Below, piece by piece: positions 8,642 to 17,972 of a stretch of 64,000 bases of DNA. How positions within the stretch are numbered: position 1 is the stretch's first letter; the number at the start of each line of letters is the position of its first letter. A program made the position numbers and the translations under genes. Below the pieces are notes generated by a model. The model worked only from the letters and a program-made list of their open reading frames with translations. It was not told where the DNA came from and ran no database searches. This DNA comes from Rhodospirillaceae bacterium MC! (GTDB lineage Bacteria > Pseudomonadota > Alphaproteobacteria > MC1), in NCBI GenBank assembly GCA_002632265.1, contig NQOV01000007.1:271512-335511 (forward strand), read 5' to 3'.

Positions 8642-10003
8642 CTAACTTTTAGAATGATTAACAGACTCAGCTGAATTATTTAGTGCTTTTTTAAGCATGA
8701 TCAGACCTGTAATGGCTAATATAATAGCAAAAACGGCACTACTGGCACATCCACCTAATAGGATTCCTTTTGCACCGAAGTATATTTGTGCAAGCCAAAG
8801 AAAAAATACAGATCCTACGGTTGCACGCAAAAGATTAATGATAGTAGCGTATATGGCCTTTCTGATATTCTGCAATACTCCTGTGAAAACATTTGATATA
8901 GTTAAGAAAATATAAAAATATCCGTTAATATAAATAAAAGTATCAAAGAAATCATAAGCTTTCGGCTGAACTTTGAAGATACTTATTAAATTATGTTTAA
9001 AGATCCCCAACACAATAGTAACGCAAATCACATTTATCGAGCCAAGAATAATAGTTTTACGAATGCTTTCATATAATCTTGGGATGTTTTTTGCTCCGAG
9101 ATTTTGAGAAAAAACCGTTGAAAACGCTCCACCTAAAACAAATACAAAACAATAGGATAAGGGGGCAATTTTTGATATGGCAATGTATCCTGCTAAAATT
9201 GCAGGATCATATTTCATCAAAAATGTATTGGCGATAGTTACGAATAACAAAGTGGCGAATTGACTAACAAAAGTAGGTAAAAATAGATTTAAGGATTTTT
9301 TTAAATCATACCATAAGCGATAGAATTTAACCTTATCAAATAACGCCCTATTGTGAATTAACGGATACCATACTATTAACACCAAAACCGAACGCCCTAT
9401 CACATTGGCAATCGCCAAGCCCACAAGACCGTAATTAAAGTGAAGCATTAAAGTATAAGTAATCATCGCATCTAGTAAGCTATAGACAACCATACCAAGC
9501 GTACCCACATGGGGCCTACCGATAATTGCAAGACCTGGATTGGATGTTACCGCTAACATCAATACAGGGCAAGCCGATAACATGATCCGAGTATACACCA
9601 CCGCATGAGCCATAATTTCAGGCGGAACTCCCAAGGCTTTAAAGTAGTAAGGGGCCAAAAGATTCGCCATAATAGCTAAGGGAAAAGAGAAGACAAAAAA
9701 GGTAAATATCAGATTAGTAAATACGATTTTACCCTCTTTAAATTTTCCTAAACCGTATAAATATCCCACTCTCATCCCAATTGTTATGCTTGCAGAAACA
9801 CAAAAGGCGAAATATAATAGAGTATAACCTTGAGAAACCCCAATGGCACTTATTAAGATAACCTTATGGGGTAATAAGCCAACAAAGTATACGTTTAAAG
9901 CGTCAATAAAAAAGCGAGAAGTTAAGCTTACGACTCCCAAGAATGCAAGAGTTAGCAAATGTTTGTAGATTGATCCCTCTACGTATATGGCCTTAGCTTG
10001 CAT
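8642..10003 (-). CDS. MATE-family efflux transporter (paralog 3)
   Basis: 453 residues with the same 12-helix plan as paralogs 1 and 2; it begins MQAKAIYVEGSIYKHLLTLA. Distinct features are a Cys-containing second helix region (YFAFCVSASITIGMRVGYL) and SNPGLAIIGRPHVG where the others read NAGL or NSGL. It is the first gene of the triplet in the transcription direction, and the spacer to paralog 2 is 130 bases with a new promoter, so the three need not be one operon. Confidence 0.9.
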   Translation of the reverse strand: MQAKAIYVEGSIYKHLLTLAFLGVVSLTSRFFIDALNVYFVGLLPHKVILISAIGVSQGYTLLYFAFCVSASITIGMRVGYLYGLGKFKEGKIVFTNLIFTFFVFSFPLAIMANLLAPYYFKALGVPPEIMAHAVVYTRIMLSACPVLMLAVTSNPGLAIIGRPHVGTLGMVVYSLLDAMITYTLMLHFNYGLVGLAIANVIGRSVLVLIVWYPLIHNRALFDKVKFYRLWYDLKKSLNLFLPTFVSQFATLLFVTIANTFLMKYDPAILAGYIAISKIAPLSYCFVFVLGGAFSTVFSQNLGAKNIPRLYESIRKTIILGSINVICVTIVLGIFKHNLISIFKVQPKAYDFFDTFIYINGYFYIFLTISNVFTGVLQNIRKAIYATIINLLRATVGSVFFLWLAQIYFGAKGILLGGCASSAVFAIILAITGLIMLKKALNNSAESVNHSKS

Positions 10004-10053
10004 GTTATATCCTCACTTTTTAAAAATACATAATACTATTTATTTAATCTTTT

Positions 10054-10082
10054 ATGATATCATAAAGTATTTTATTTTACAA
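10054..10082 (-). promoter_or_regulatory. Promoter of MATE paralog 3
   Basis: Minus strand: TTGTAA, a 17-base spacer, TATCAT, 50 bases before the start codon. The -35 box resembles that of paralog 1. Confidence 0.5.
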
Positions 10083-10408
10083 GAGAAAAATATTTTCATG
10101 CAAGATAATGTACAATCCATACATTCATATCTATTCATAGCAATCCAGACAAATACCACAATATAATATGAAATTTTAGCTATTGGACCATTAGCAGATA
10201 TTTTATATTATAAATTAGAGTATAAATTCAAAGACCAAGCGAAAAAAACTTTATATTTGTAAAAAATGAATTGTAAAAGTAGATCTTTTATGTTAAGGTA
10301 ATAGATGAAATCATTTTCATTTCCTATCTTTTACACTGCTTTTCATTTCCGTAAAGAATAGAAATCCAGCTAACAAGAACAAGCAATAACTAAGAAAGAG
10401 TAGTACAT
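10083..10408. other. Intergenic region between divergent MATE and cysteine-synthase-like genes
   Basis: Very AT-rich and without a gene. The only structure seen is an operator-like palindrome, ATGAAA-TCAT-TTTCAT (10305-10320), about 90 bases before the downstream start, with a second near copy of TTTTCATTTCC at 10338. I see no convincing promoter boxes for the + strand gene. Confidence 0.4.
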
Positions 10409-11434
10409 ATGCAAGATCAAAAGCAAGCACAATTACAAAAGCTAGAAAACATCAAAGGTTTAATTTTTGATACTCCCCTACTTGAATTAGCAATAAAGGA
10501 TCTAGATAATAAAATTTACACCATATACGCCAAATACGAAGCGAAAAACCTATCAGGATCAATTAAAGATCGCATGGCTTTTTATATGTTAAGGGAAGCT
10601 TATAAAAATGGCAAGCTGGCAATTGGTCAAGAAATTGTTGAGATGACAAGCGGAAATGCAGGAATTGCCCTAACTGCTCTTTCATCTCTATTGGGTCATA
10701 AAATAACCATAGTTATGCCCGATTGGTTATCGCAAGAGCGTTATAATTCAATCGCTTTATATGGTGCTAATCTCATTAAGATCTCAAAAGAAGACGGCGG
10801 ATTTTTACGCTCGCTTGAAGTGGCCAGAGAGATAGAAGAAAAAAATAATGCTTACTATCCTGATCAATTTTCCAATCCATGCAACACCCTTGCCCACAAG
10901 GAAACCACTGCTCCAGAAATCCTAAAGCAATTAAAAGCACTCCATAAAATCCCCCAACATTTCATCGCTGGTATGGGAACAGGTGGGACGATTATGGGAT
11001 GTAACGAATATTTCCAAAGTATCAGCGAAAATCATACAATATGCTACGCCTTAGAGCCTGCCAACTCGCCGATTCTAACCAATAAAGGCAAGAAAGCAGG
11101 TAGCCACAGAATTCAAGGAATTGTTGATGATTTCATCCCTGCATTAATGGATCTTGAGAAGATTAAAAATATCATTTCTGTAGATGATGAAGAAGCTATC
11201 GCAATGGCGAAAAAGCTTTCAAGCCATGGGGTTGGCGTTGGTATTTCATCAGGAGCAAATCTCATGGGAGCTTTAGAGATCGCCAAGCAACATCCCAATG
11301 ATACCGTAGTAACCGTTTTTGCCGATAATTTTTTCCGCTACTTCTCAACCGACATGGTAAAGCCTGCAAAAAAGGATAAATTAAAATCAGATAAATACAC
11401 AATAGAATCAATTAAGGTACACAAAATAAAATAA
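10409..11434 (+). CDS. PLP-dependent cysteine synthase / cystathionine beta-synthase family protein
   Basis: 341 residues of the fold-type II PLP family that builds Cys from O-acetylserine and sulfide, or does related beta-replacements. The PLP Lys is K53 in LSGSIKDRMA, where CysK normally reads NPGGSVKDR. The substrate loop is TSGNAGI (80-86; CysK usually TSGNTGI), the phosphate loop is GMGTGGTIMG (188-197), and GISSGAN follows near residue 273. The altered PLP-Lys and substrate loops suggest a divergent member, so O-acetylserine use is not certain. No cysE or sulfur gene is nearby. Confidence 0.85.
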   Translation: MQDQKQAQLQKLENIKGLIFDTPLLELAIKDLDNKIYTIYAKYEAKNLSGSIKDRMAFYMLREAYKNGKLAIGQEIVEMTSGNAGIALTALSSLLGHKITIVMPDWLSQERYNSIALYGANLIKISKEDGGFLRSLEVAREIEEKNNAYYPDQFSNPCNTLAHKETTAPEILKQLKALHKIPQHFIAGMGTGGTIMGCNEYFQSISENHTICYALEPANSPILTNKGKKAGSHRIQGIVDDFIPALMDLEKIKNIISVDDEEAIAMAKKLSSHGVGVGISSGANLMGALEIAKQHPNDTVVTVFADNFFRYFSTDMVKPAKKDKLKSDKYTIESIKVHKIK

Positions 11435-11552
11435 CATAACAAAACAATTGTATTATATTATGTTTTTTACTTGCATTATTCTTCATATGCGTATACTATT
11501 ATGAATTAACAAAGCGTACATAATGAAAAAATAAAAGGGAATAGAAAACATC

Positions 11553-12425
11553 ATGTTAAAACAACAAGATTTTTACAAAACCAATGATAAGTTTAAACTT
11601 ACTGTATTATTGGTAGTATATAACATGCAAGAATTTCTCAAGGAGTCTTTGGATTCCATAATCATGCAAAAAGTAAATTTTCCCTATCAATTACTGATTG
11701 CCGATGATCATAGTACGGACGGTAGTTTCGAAATTATTCAAGAATACGCTAAAAAGTATCCATTCATTAAAGTCCAACGTCCTAATAAAAATCTAGGGAT
11801 TGATGAAAACGGTACAGTGATAAATTACGATATTGCCTTAAAAAATATAGATACTCAATACATCGCCTTACTTGAGGGCGATGATTATTGGGTCGACGAA
11901 AACAAACTACAAGAACAATATGACTTCTTAGAAAAAAATCAAGACTGCATAGCAGTATATGATTCCCATTATTGGCACACTAAAGACAAAGTACGCCAAC
12001 ACGAAAATATAATTACAGACAATTCCCATTGGTCTCAAACAGGTAGCACACTTTATAGAAATGTCATAAATTTCGATCAATATCCCGTATTCTTACGAGA
12101 TGACGGCGGTATATATTTCATATTTTTAGTATATGGCAAGGTTGGATACAGAGATAAAATCACACATTTCTATAGGGAACATGCCACAGGAGCTTGGTCA
12201 TCATTATCCAAAGAACAACAAGCCTTACTCAATGCCGATGGTGCTACTTTAGCATTTGGTTTTTGCCTTGCTCATAATATCAACCCCAAATTCCTAGACG
12301 GTCGTAAAGAAAAAATCATCCGAGACATGAAAAAACCAGACAGAATACAACGCCTTACAAAAGACAAAGACAACATACCATATATCAACATTGTAAAAGA
12401 ATATATCGCTAAATTAGATAAATAA
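11553..12425 (+). CDS. Family 2 glycosyltransferase
   Basis: 290 residues, GT-A fold. It has the usual LTVLLVVYNMQEFLKESLDSI start, the nucleotide-binding ADDHSTDGS, and EGDDYW as the DXD-equivalent. The C-terminal part carries FYREHATGAWSS, as in GT2 enzymes that glycosylate surface polysaccharide or lipids. No membrane helix, so it probably works at the cytosolic face. It is a single gene, not part of a polysaccharide cluster. Donor and acceptor are unknown. Confidence 0.85.
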   Translation: MLKQQDFYKTNDKFKLTVLLVVYNMQEFLKESLDSIIMQKVNFPYQLLIADDHSTDGSFEIIQEYAKKYPFIKVQRPNKNLGIDENGTVINYDIALKNIDTQYIALLEGDDYWVDENKLQEQYDFLEKNQDCIAVYDSHYWHTKDKVRQHENIITDNSHWSQTGSTLYRNVINFDQYPVFLRDDGGIYFIFLVYGKVGYRDKITHFYREHATGAWSSLSKEQQALLNADGATLAFGFCLAHNINPKFLDGRKEKIIRDMKKPDRIQRLTKDKDNIPYINIVKEYIAKLDK

Positions 12426-12483
12426 CTAAAAGAAGAAACTAAAAAGAGTATAAGAAAAGATAGAAGAAAAAAGATAGAAAAAA

Positions 12484-12520
12484 GAGAGTAACTAAAATTT
12501 TAGTTGCTCTCTTTTTTTTA
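12484..12520. terminator. Intrinsic terminator, probably bidirectional
   Basis: A palindrome GAGAGTAACTAAAA (12484-12497) with TTTTAGTTGCTCTC (12498-12511), followed by eight T on the + strand. Read from the other side it is preceded by an A-rich run, so it can also end the convergent dctP transcript. Confidence 0.75.
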
Positions 12521-12551
12521 AGTTATAAATAAAATAAATTATGGTTATAAA

Positions 12552-13517
12552 TTATTTAGTTTTTTGAATATCTAGAACCAGTTGTTTTAGGCTTGGATTT
12601 TCTTTGAAGAACTTAGTATATACAGGTTTAACTGCTTTTTTGAATGATGCTACGTTAGGTTTAACGAATTTAACTCCACCTTTAGCTAAACTCTTCTTAG
12701 CGGTTACAGAGTATGAAGCCCAGTTCTTGATCTGTTGTTCAGAAACGCCTTTTGCAAGTTCTCTGATGATTTTTTGTTTACTTTTAGGAAGTTTGTCCCA
12801 AATTTCTGTAGAAACAAGAAATACATAAGGTTGCATTGTGTGAGCGTTTTCAGAGAAAACTTTTTTCACTTCGTAGTGGCGAGCAGAGTAGTAACCTGGA
12901 ATATTATTTTCGGCAGCATCTACAACGCCTTGTTGTAAGCCCGAATATATATCACCGTAAGGAAGTGGCACAGGAGTAGCTCCCATTGCTTTGATCATAT
13001 CAATTGTAATTGGCGAATTTTGAACTCTAACTTTTAAGCCTTTTAAATCTTTAGGTGTTCTAATTGGTTTGTCAGCATAGAAACTACGAGAACCACCGTC
13101 TAAGAATGCAAGACCGATAAAGCCATCTTTTCTTGATGACGCTAGAATTTTTTTAGCAATTGGACTATTTAAAAATCTATGATATTGATCAACATTTTTA
13201 TATAAGTATGGTAAAGATAGCACTTTATATTCTTTAGAAAAAGATTCTAAAACACCAGCACTTACATTTGCAAATGTAAGAGTACCATTTTGTAGCATTT
13301 GCATAAGTTGATCATCACTACCTAATACAGAATTAGGATATACCTTAATTCTCATACGAGCTTTTGATTTTAGTTGTGTTTTCAACCAAGAAAATGACAT
13401 ATTCACAGGGTGAGTAGCTGGATCAGCATCAGCCAATTTATATACTTTTGCCATTGAAACTGTAGCAAAAGCCAAAGCTCCTGCTGTTACTAAAGATGTT
13501 AATAGAATTTTTTTCAT
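12552..13517 (-). CDS. dctP: TRAP transporter substrate-binding protein DctP
   Basis: 321 residues with a clear signal peptide (MKKILLTSLVTAGALAFATV, cleavage after SMA). DctP-family signs: HPVNMSFSWLKTQLKSKA, GVLESFSKEYKVLSLPYLY, the ligand-binding Arg region LKGLKVRVQNSPI, then GDIYSGLQQGVVDAAENNI. It captures a carboxylate-type solute in the periplasm for DctQM. It is the last gene of the dctQ-dctM-dctP block, 100 bases after dctM. The ligand (C4-dicarboxylate, sugar acid or other) cannot be read from sequence. Confidence 0.9.
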   Translation of the reverse strand: MKKILLTSLVTAGALAFATVSMAKVYKLADADPATHPVNMSFSWLKTQLKSKARMRIKVYPNSVLGSDDQLMQMLQNGTLTFANVSAGVLESFSKEYKVLSLPYLYKNVDQYHRFLNSPIAKKILASSRKDGFIGLAFLDGGSRSFYADKPIRTPKDLKGLKVRVQNSPITIDMIKAMGATPVPLPYGDIYSGLQQGVVDAAENNIPGYYSARHYEVKKVFSENAHTMQPYVFLVSTEIWDKLPKSKQKIIRELAKGVSEQQIKNWASYSVTAKKSLAKGGVKFVKPNVASFKKAVKPVYTKFFKENPSLKQLVLDIQKTK

Positions 13518-13617
13518 AATATATTCTCCGAAAAAATTGTGTTTATAAAAATGTTTAAAAAAGATAGTTAAGTTATTTTAAAATTAATTAATCAATTAAT
13601 TAAATTGTGTTGAAAAG

Positions 13618-14976
13618 TTATCCAGTATAACCTGAAATTTTTGGTAACCATAAGGCAATCCCAGGAATTGCGTTAACAATGACAAGTGTTATAAGCATAA
13701 TGACAAATAATGGCATAAGCTTTCTAACTACTGAACTTAATTGCACCCTAGAAATACTACAACCCACAAATAAGGCAGTTCCCACAGGTGGGGTACAAAT
13801 ACCAATACACAGATTAAATACCATAATGATACCAAAGTGAAGAGGATCAACGCCTAAATGTTTTGCCATAGGTAAGAATATTGGTGTAAATATTAGTACC
13901 GCAGGGGCCATATCCATAAAAGTACCAACTATTAATAAAATAATATTTATTAATATCATGATAATAATAGGATTTTTAGAAAAAGCAAGTATCATACTTG
14001 CAATGGCTGACGGAATATCAGCATAAGTCATGGCATAAGAAAGAATTGAAGAAGTAGCAATCATTAATAATACGATTGATGTTGTAACAACACTATCTAT
14101 TAAAGTGGCAGGTAAATCTTTTAATTTTAGTTCTTTATAAGCAAAGCCTAAAACTAAACTATATACTACCGCAATTGCAGAGGCCTCGGTGGCAGTGAAT
14201 ACACCCCATACGATACCACCCATGATGATCACAACCATAAACAAGCTTGGGAAAGCTTCTATTGTGGTCTGCCATACAGATTTTTCCAACTTAATTTTCT
14301 TTTGTGGAACTTTGAACTTTTTACCAAAAATCAAAATACCGACCATAATTCCTACACCCATAAGAATACCAGGTAAATAACCTGACAAGAATAGATATTG
14401 TACCGATGTTTGACTCACAAGTGCATACAAAATCAAAATGTTAGACGGTGGTATCAATAAGCCTGATGGGCAAGAAGCCACGTTAACCGCACAAGAGAAA
14501 TCCTTAGGATATTTCTGGTCATCTTGAAGAGGGCCTACGATTCCGCCGATAGCTGCCGCTGCTGCCACCGCCGAACCTGAAAGAGATCCAAACATCATAT
14601 TAGCGATAACGTTAACGTGTGCTAGAGATCCAGGAAGTTTTCCCCCTAAAATCATGGCGAAATTAATTAATCTTTTAGCTAATCCGCCCCGATTCATGAG
14701 GTTTCCTGCAAATATGAAGAATGGCAAGGCTAACATAGCGAAGTTATTCAAACCACTAGCTAAATGTTGAGATACTAAAGCCGATACTTTATCTAAAGGA
14801 AAATCTAAAAATATTGTAAAAAAGGCAGAAATACCGATAGCAAAGGCAATTGGCACGCCCATTAATAGGAATATTGCAAGGGTTACAAATAATACAATAG
14901 CTGGCATTGCATCCGCTAAGCCATCGGGCATGTTATCAATAAATGATTGAGTAAACATAATGTCCATTAAAGTCAT
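13618..14976 (-). CDS. dctM: TRAP transporter large permease DctM
   Basis: 452 residues, 12 or so helices. Signs of the family: LFVTLAIFLLMGVPIAFAIG, AGNLMNRGGLAKRL, GSLSGSAVAAAAAIG, and the C-terminal GICTPPVGTALFVG. It is the Na+-driven transport subunit. Its ATG overlaps the TGA of dctQ (ATGA), so the two are translationally coupled. An extra N-terminal MTLMDIMFTQSF leader precedes the usual start, and a start at a later Met is possible. Confidence 0.92.
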   Translation of the reverse strand: MTLMDIMFTQSFIDNMPDGLADAMPAIVLFVTLAIFLLMGVPIAFAIGISAFFTIFLDFPLDKVSALVSQHLASGLNNFAMLALPFFIFAGNLMNRGGLAKRLINFAMILGGKLPGSLAHVNVIANMMFGSLSGSAVAAAAAIGGIVGPLQDDQKYPKDFSCAVNVASCPSGLLIPPSNILILYALVSQTSVQYLFLSGYLPGILMGVGIMVGILIFGKKFKVPQKKIKLEKSVWQTTIEAFPSLFMVVIIMGGIVWGVFTATEASAIAVVYSLVLGFAYKELKLKDLPATLIDSVVTTSIVLLMIATSSILSYAMTYADIPSAIASMILAFSKNPIIIMILINIILLIVGTFMDMAPAVLIFTPIFLPMAKHLGVDPLHFGIIMVFNLCIGICTPPVGTALFVGCSISRVQLSSVVRKLMPLFVIMLITLVIVNAIPGIALWLPKISGYTG

Positions 14977-15509
14977 TTTAACACCCCGTCTTCTTTTAGT
15001 GGTTTACCTATCTCAAAAAAACTTTCAAGTATATCATAAAGAGCATACATGATGATAAGAACTCCAGAAATCGGAATGATTACGTAAATATAGCCCATTA
15101 ATAAATGATGTGTACCAATCGCCAACCCTGGAGAGGTTTGATGATGTAATAAGGTAGCTTTTGTTAAAGTGTAACCGCCATATATAAAAGAAATAGCTGT
15201 AAATAAAACTACTACTAAATTAATAAGTGTAGTTAAAGCAAATCTTTTTGCAGTGCGTTCTGGTAATTTCATTAAAAATATTTCTAATGCTAAATGACGT
15301 TTAATTATAAATGTATAAGCACCACCTAAAATCCCAATCCAGATAAGTAAATATCTCGACAGTTCGTCTGTAAAGGTTGAAGGATCGTGTATAACAAATC
15401 TTGTAAAAACTTGCCATACAACAGTTAATACCATAAAACCCATAAAGCACATTAGAAATTTTTCTAATATAAACCTTATGAGATTCATGAATTGATCTAA
15501 TTGTTTCAT
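14973..15509 (-). CDS. dctQ: TRAP transporter small permease DctQ
   Basis: 178 residues, four helices, with the family signature FTDELSRYLLIWIGILGGAY followed by RHLALE. It pairs with DctM as the membrane part of the transporter. It is the first gene of the operon, about 120 bases after a consensus promoter. Overlaps dctM by four bases. Confidence 0.9.
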   Translation of the reverse strand: MKQLDQFMNLIRFILEKFLMCFMGFMVLTVVWQVFTRFVIHDPSTFTDELSRYLLIWIGILGGAYTFIIKRHLALEIFLMKLPERTAKRFALTTLINLVVVLFTAISFIYGGYTLTKATLLHHQTSPGLAIGTHHLLMGYIYVIIPISGVLIIMYALYDILESFFEIGKPLKEDGVLK

Positions 15510-15629
15510 GATAAACTCTTTCTATTTGGTTTATTTTTTTATATTAAGCATAAAGTAGATAAAATTATTGAGCTATTCTCGATAACTTTAATTTGTTTTA
15601 TTAATGCAAAATAACTTACTACCTTGTAA

Positions 15630-15658
15630 ATCATATAATAAATAGGCCATGCTGTCAA
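15630..15658 (-). promoter_or_regulatory. Sigma70-type promoter of the TRAP operon
   Basis: Minus strand: TTGACA (15658-15653), 17-base spacer, TATGAT (15635-15630). It is close to consensus and leaves a leader of about 115 bases before dctQ. Confidence 0.6.
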
Positions 15659-16308
15659 TAGTTTTAATTCTTTGACTTTATGAGTTTTTTTAAGTATTTA
15701 ATTTACTGCTTTAAAACTGGTCTTATAAATAGTTGTTTTCAATAATATTTTTATTTCTTTACTTTATAATATACTTTTATTTTTTTTACTAACTTTTTTT
15801 TACCATATAGTATTTTTTCTCTTATTTCATCATATTTATTGAGAAGATAAAATTAAAACGATCCCCAATTTATAGATCCTTTTAACAGTATATTAGCCTA
15901 TTCTCACAACTATCTAAATACAATTACATGAATATTACCATCTCACAAGTGATTCGCTTAACTCTCTAACATTAAAAATATGAATGTTTTTTGATTCCAG
16001 TTATTATTATTTTTGCTGGCCTAACATGAACCATAATATAAACATATATATCACTAATTTAAATATACTTTAATAAAATACAATGAATATCAAAACAATT
16101 GTTTTACTAATACATACTTAAAGTAGGTTTACACATATCCATTATATACCTACTTTCGGCCAGCAAAAATAAAACCCAGACAATCTAAAGCAACCATTTC
16201 TATTTGTGGTGTGATGTTCTATCATATCATATCATATCATATCCTATCCTATTATAATATAGTAAGAACATCACAATGCAAATAGATCAAACAAGCCGAA
16301 TAGTTTTT
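15659..16308. repeat. Non-coding region with two inverted repeats and a pentamer tract
   Basis: I see no gene in this 650-base AT-rich stretch. A perfect 13-base inverted repeat, ATTTTTGCTGGCC (16009-16021) and its complement (16158-16170), brackets 136 bases. Next to it, AAAGTAGGT and ACCTACTTT form a smaller hairpin. A second imperfect inverted repeat has 19-base arms (16202-16220 and 16265-16283) and encloses four ATCAT units then two ATCCT units (16221-16250). There is no open frame between the arms. Confidence 0.6.
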
Positions 16309-17166
16309 TTACTCACGATCATTTAAATAATTAATTAAAGAGATGATATCAAAAAATGTCTTGATTGGTTCGTCGTTTTCTTTGTATATGCACATGGTTT
16401 GAATTTTGTTTCTAATGGCCCAGTCGGCGACGATTGTTTCATTAGGTGAGTCGATGTCGTTCACTACTAGGCCGTTGAAGTTATATGTTTTGTAGAGTTC
16501 GTCCATATTTTCCAAGCTATTGGGTAAAAAATCTTGGACTTGTTTAACAATGGCGAATTTGGAAAGAGTGTGATCATTTGGGGCGGTTGGTTCTTGTTCT
16601 TGCTTGTTTGCTGATTCGGTTGATTCGGTTGGTTCGGTTAATTTTGCCACGTTGGTTATATCGTCGTTAATGTGTCCCATACCGTCCTTACATGCTAGGA
16701 GGATTGTGGGTTTGATGTTCTCATTGGGAGCGAGATCGTAATTGAAATTCTCATCGAAATATATGGATAAATCTTGAATATCTTGAGCTTTAAGGGCTAA
16801 CATGGTTGTGCCGAGTTCGGATAGAGTATTTAAGGCCTCGCCCACCGCCTGCACATGGGGAAAGGCGGTCATATACGGATTATGCCAAAATTTCGGCGAT
16901 TCTAAACGTGCAGATTTTATCCCTAAAGTATGGGAGATACTAAAGAAGTTTTTTGCTACGGTTGGGTTATCGTCGTTGGTTGCGTCGATGAGATAATTAA
17001 TGCAGTTATCTTTTACGAATGTTTCCAATCTAAGGAAATCATAACAGATTTCCGTTTGAAAGAAATCGCCATCGTAGATAATAGCCTCATGGGGTATGGT
17101 TTTTAATTTTTCAATCGCTTGAATTAAAAATTCTTTATTTGGGTCGCCAGCAAGTAAAAATTTCAT
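16309..17166 (-). CDS. Diverged CobK/CbiJ (precorrin-6A reductase)-like protein
   Basis: 285 residues, not a standard member of any family. The order of segments follows CobK/CbiJ: a short LLAGD start (family GGT), YLIDATNDDNP (family VDATHPFA), GIKSARLESPKFW (family G-P-LRLERPxW), then VGEALNTLSELGTTMLAL, and a C-terminal FNGLVVNDIDSPNETIVADWA matching the family's LVTKNSGG..TYAKLEAA. Key motifs are altered, and a low-complexity TEPTESTESANKQEQE insert splits the middle. There are no cobalamin genes around. It may be a repurposed or decaying copy; the function is uncertain. Confidence 0.45.
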   Translation of the reverse strand: MKFLLAGDPNKEFLIQAIEKLKTIPHEAIIYDGDFFQTEICYDFLRLETFVKDNCINYLIDATNDDNPTVAKNFFSISHTLGIKSARLESPKFWHNPYMTAFPHVQAVGEALNTLSELGTTMLALKAQDIQDLSIYFDENFNYDLAPNENIKPTILLACKDGMGHINDDITNVAKLTEPTESTESANKQEQEPTAPNDHTLSKFAIVKQVQDFLPNSLENMDELYKTYNFNGLVVNDIDSPNETIVADWAIRNKIQTMCIYKENDEPIKTFFDIISLINYLNDRE

Positions 17167-17345
17167 GGTTTAAGATCCTATATGTAAAGTGTAAGTTGTA
17201 AGTTTTTTTAATAGCACTTGACTTGATTTCACAGCTTTAAGATTCTATGATTCTATTATCTTATTTTGCCACATTTAGAGAAAATTTACAAACAAAATGT
17301 TATAATTTTTCTATAGATCATAAAAATTACGGAGATTCATATATA

Positions 17346-17945
17346 ATGCGAGGATTTTTTGGCGTTGGAGTCGAGGGTATAACCAAGCCCTATAATGCAG
17401 GAGCAATATTTAGAACAGCCAACGCTTTCGGAGCAAGTTTTGTCTTTACTGTTGGGGCTGATTATCGTGGTAAAAAGGGCAAAAGAGTTGATACTTCGGC
17501 AACTCATAAAAGTATACCTTTTTATGAATTCGCAGATTGGCAACAAGTGATTTTACCAAAAAATACCAAAATAGTCGGCGTTGAACTCACAGATGACGCC
17601 ATAGAATTACCGTCCTTTAAGCACCCCAACAATGCCGTATATATCCTAGGGCCAGAACGTGGCAATCTCTCGCAAGAGACTATAGAAATGTGTGATCACA
17701 TTGTGAAGATTCCCACTAAATTTTGCTTAAATGTTAGCTTAGCAGGGGGGATCATCCTATATGATAGAGCCATATCTCAAACTCGCTTTCCTGCTCGTCC
17801 TGTATCCGAAGAGGGAAAAATCGAAGATCTTCCACCCCATGTCCAAGGCGGAGCAGTGATTCGCTCAAATCTCCAATCAGCAACAGAATTCCAACAACTT
17901 CCATTCGATCACAATATAAATAATCACAATAAAGATAACAAATAA
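17346..17945 (+). CDS. SPOUT/TrmH-family RNA methyltransferase
   Basis: 199 residues from the chosen start. SpoU motifs are NAGAIFRTANAFGASFVFTV (motif 1), VYILGPERGNLS (motif 2) and LNVSLAGGIILYDR (motif 3), which form the knotted SAM site. Family members 2'-O-methylate tRNA or rRNA. The frame runs back to an ATG at 17247, but ATG 17346 has GGAG nine bases upstream and gives the normal family N-terminus. The C-terminal tail is Asn-rich (NINNHNKDNK) and runs into a short ATAACAG tandem repeat. Confidence 0.85.
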   Translation: MRGFFGVGVEGITKPYNAGAIFRTANAFGASFVFTVGADYRGKKGKRVDTSATHKSIPFYEFADWQQVILPKNTKIVGVELTDDAIELPSFKHPNNAVYILGPERGNLSQETIEMCDHIVKIPTKFCLNVSLAGGIILYDRAISQTRFPARPVSEEGKIEDLPPHVQGGAVIRSNLQSATEFQQLPFDHNINNHNKDNK

Positions 17946-17972
17946 CAGATAACAGATAAAGGATAACAGACA

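Noticed and set aside
10305..10320. Fur-type operator
   Set aside because: The palindrome has only 6-base arms and lacks the GATAATGATAATCATTATC pattern.
17247..17345. Upstream start for the SPOUT methyltransferase
   Set aside because: The extra 33 residues do not resemble the family, while ATG 17346 has GGAG at good spacing.
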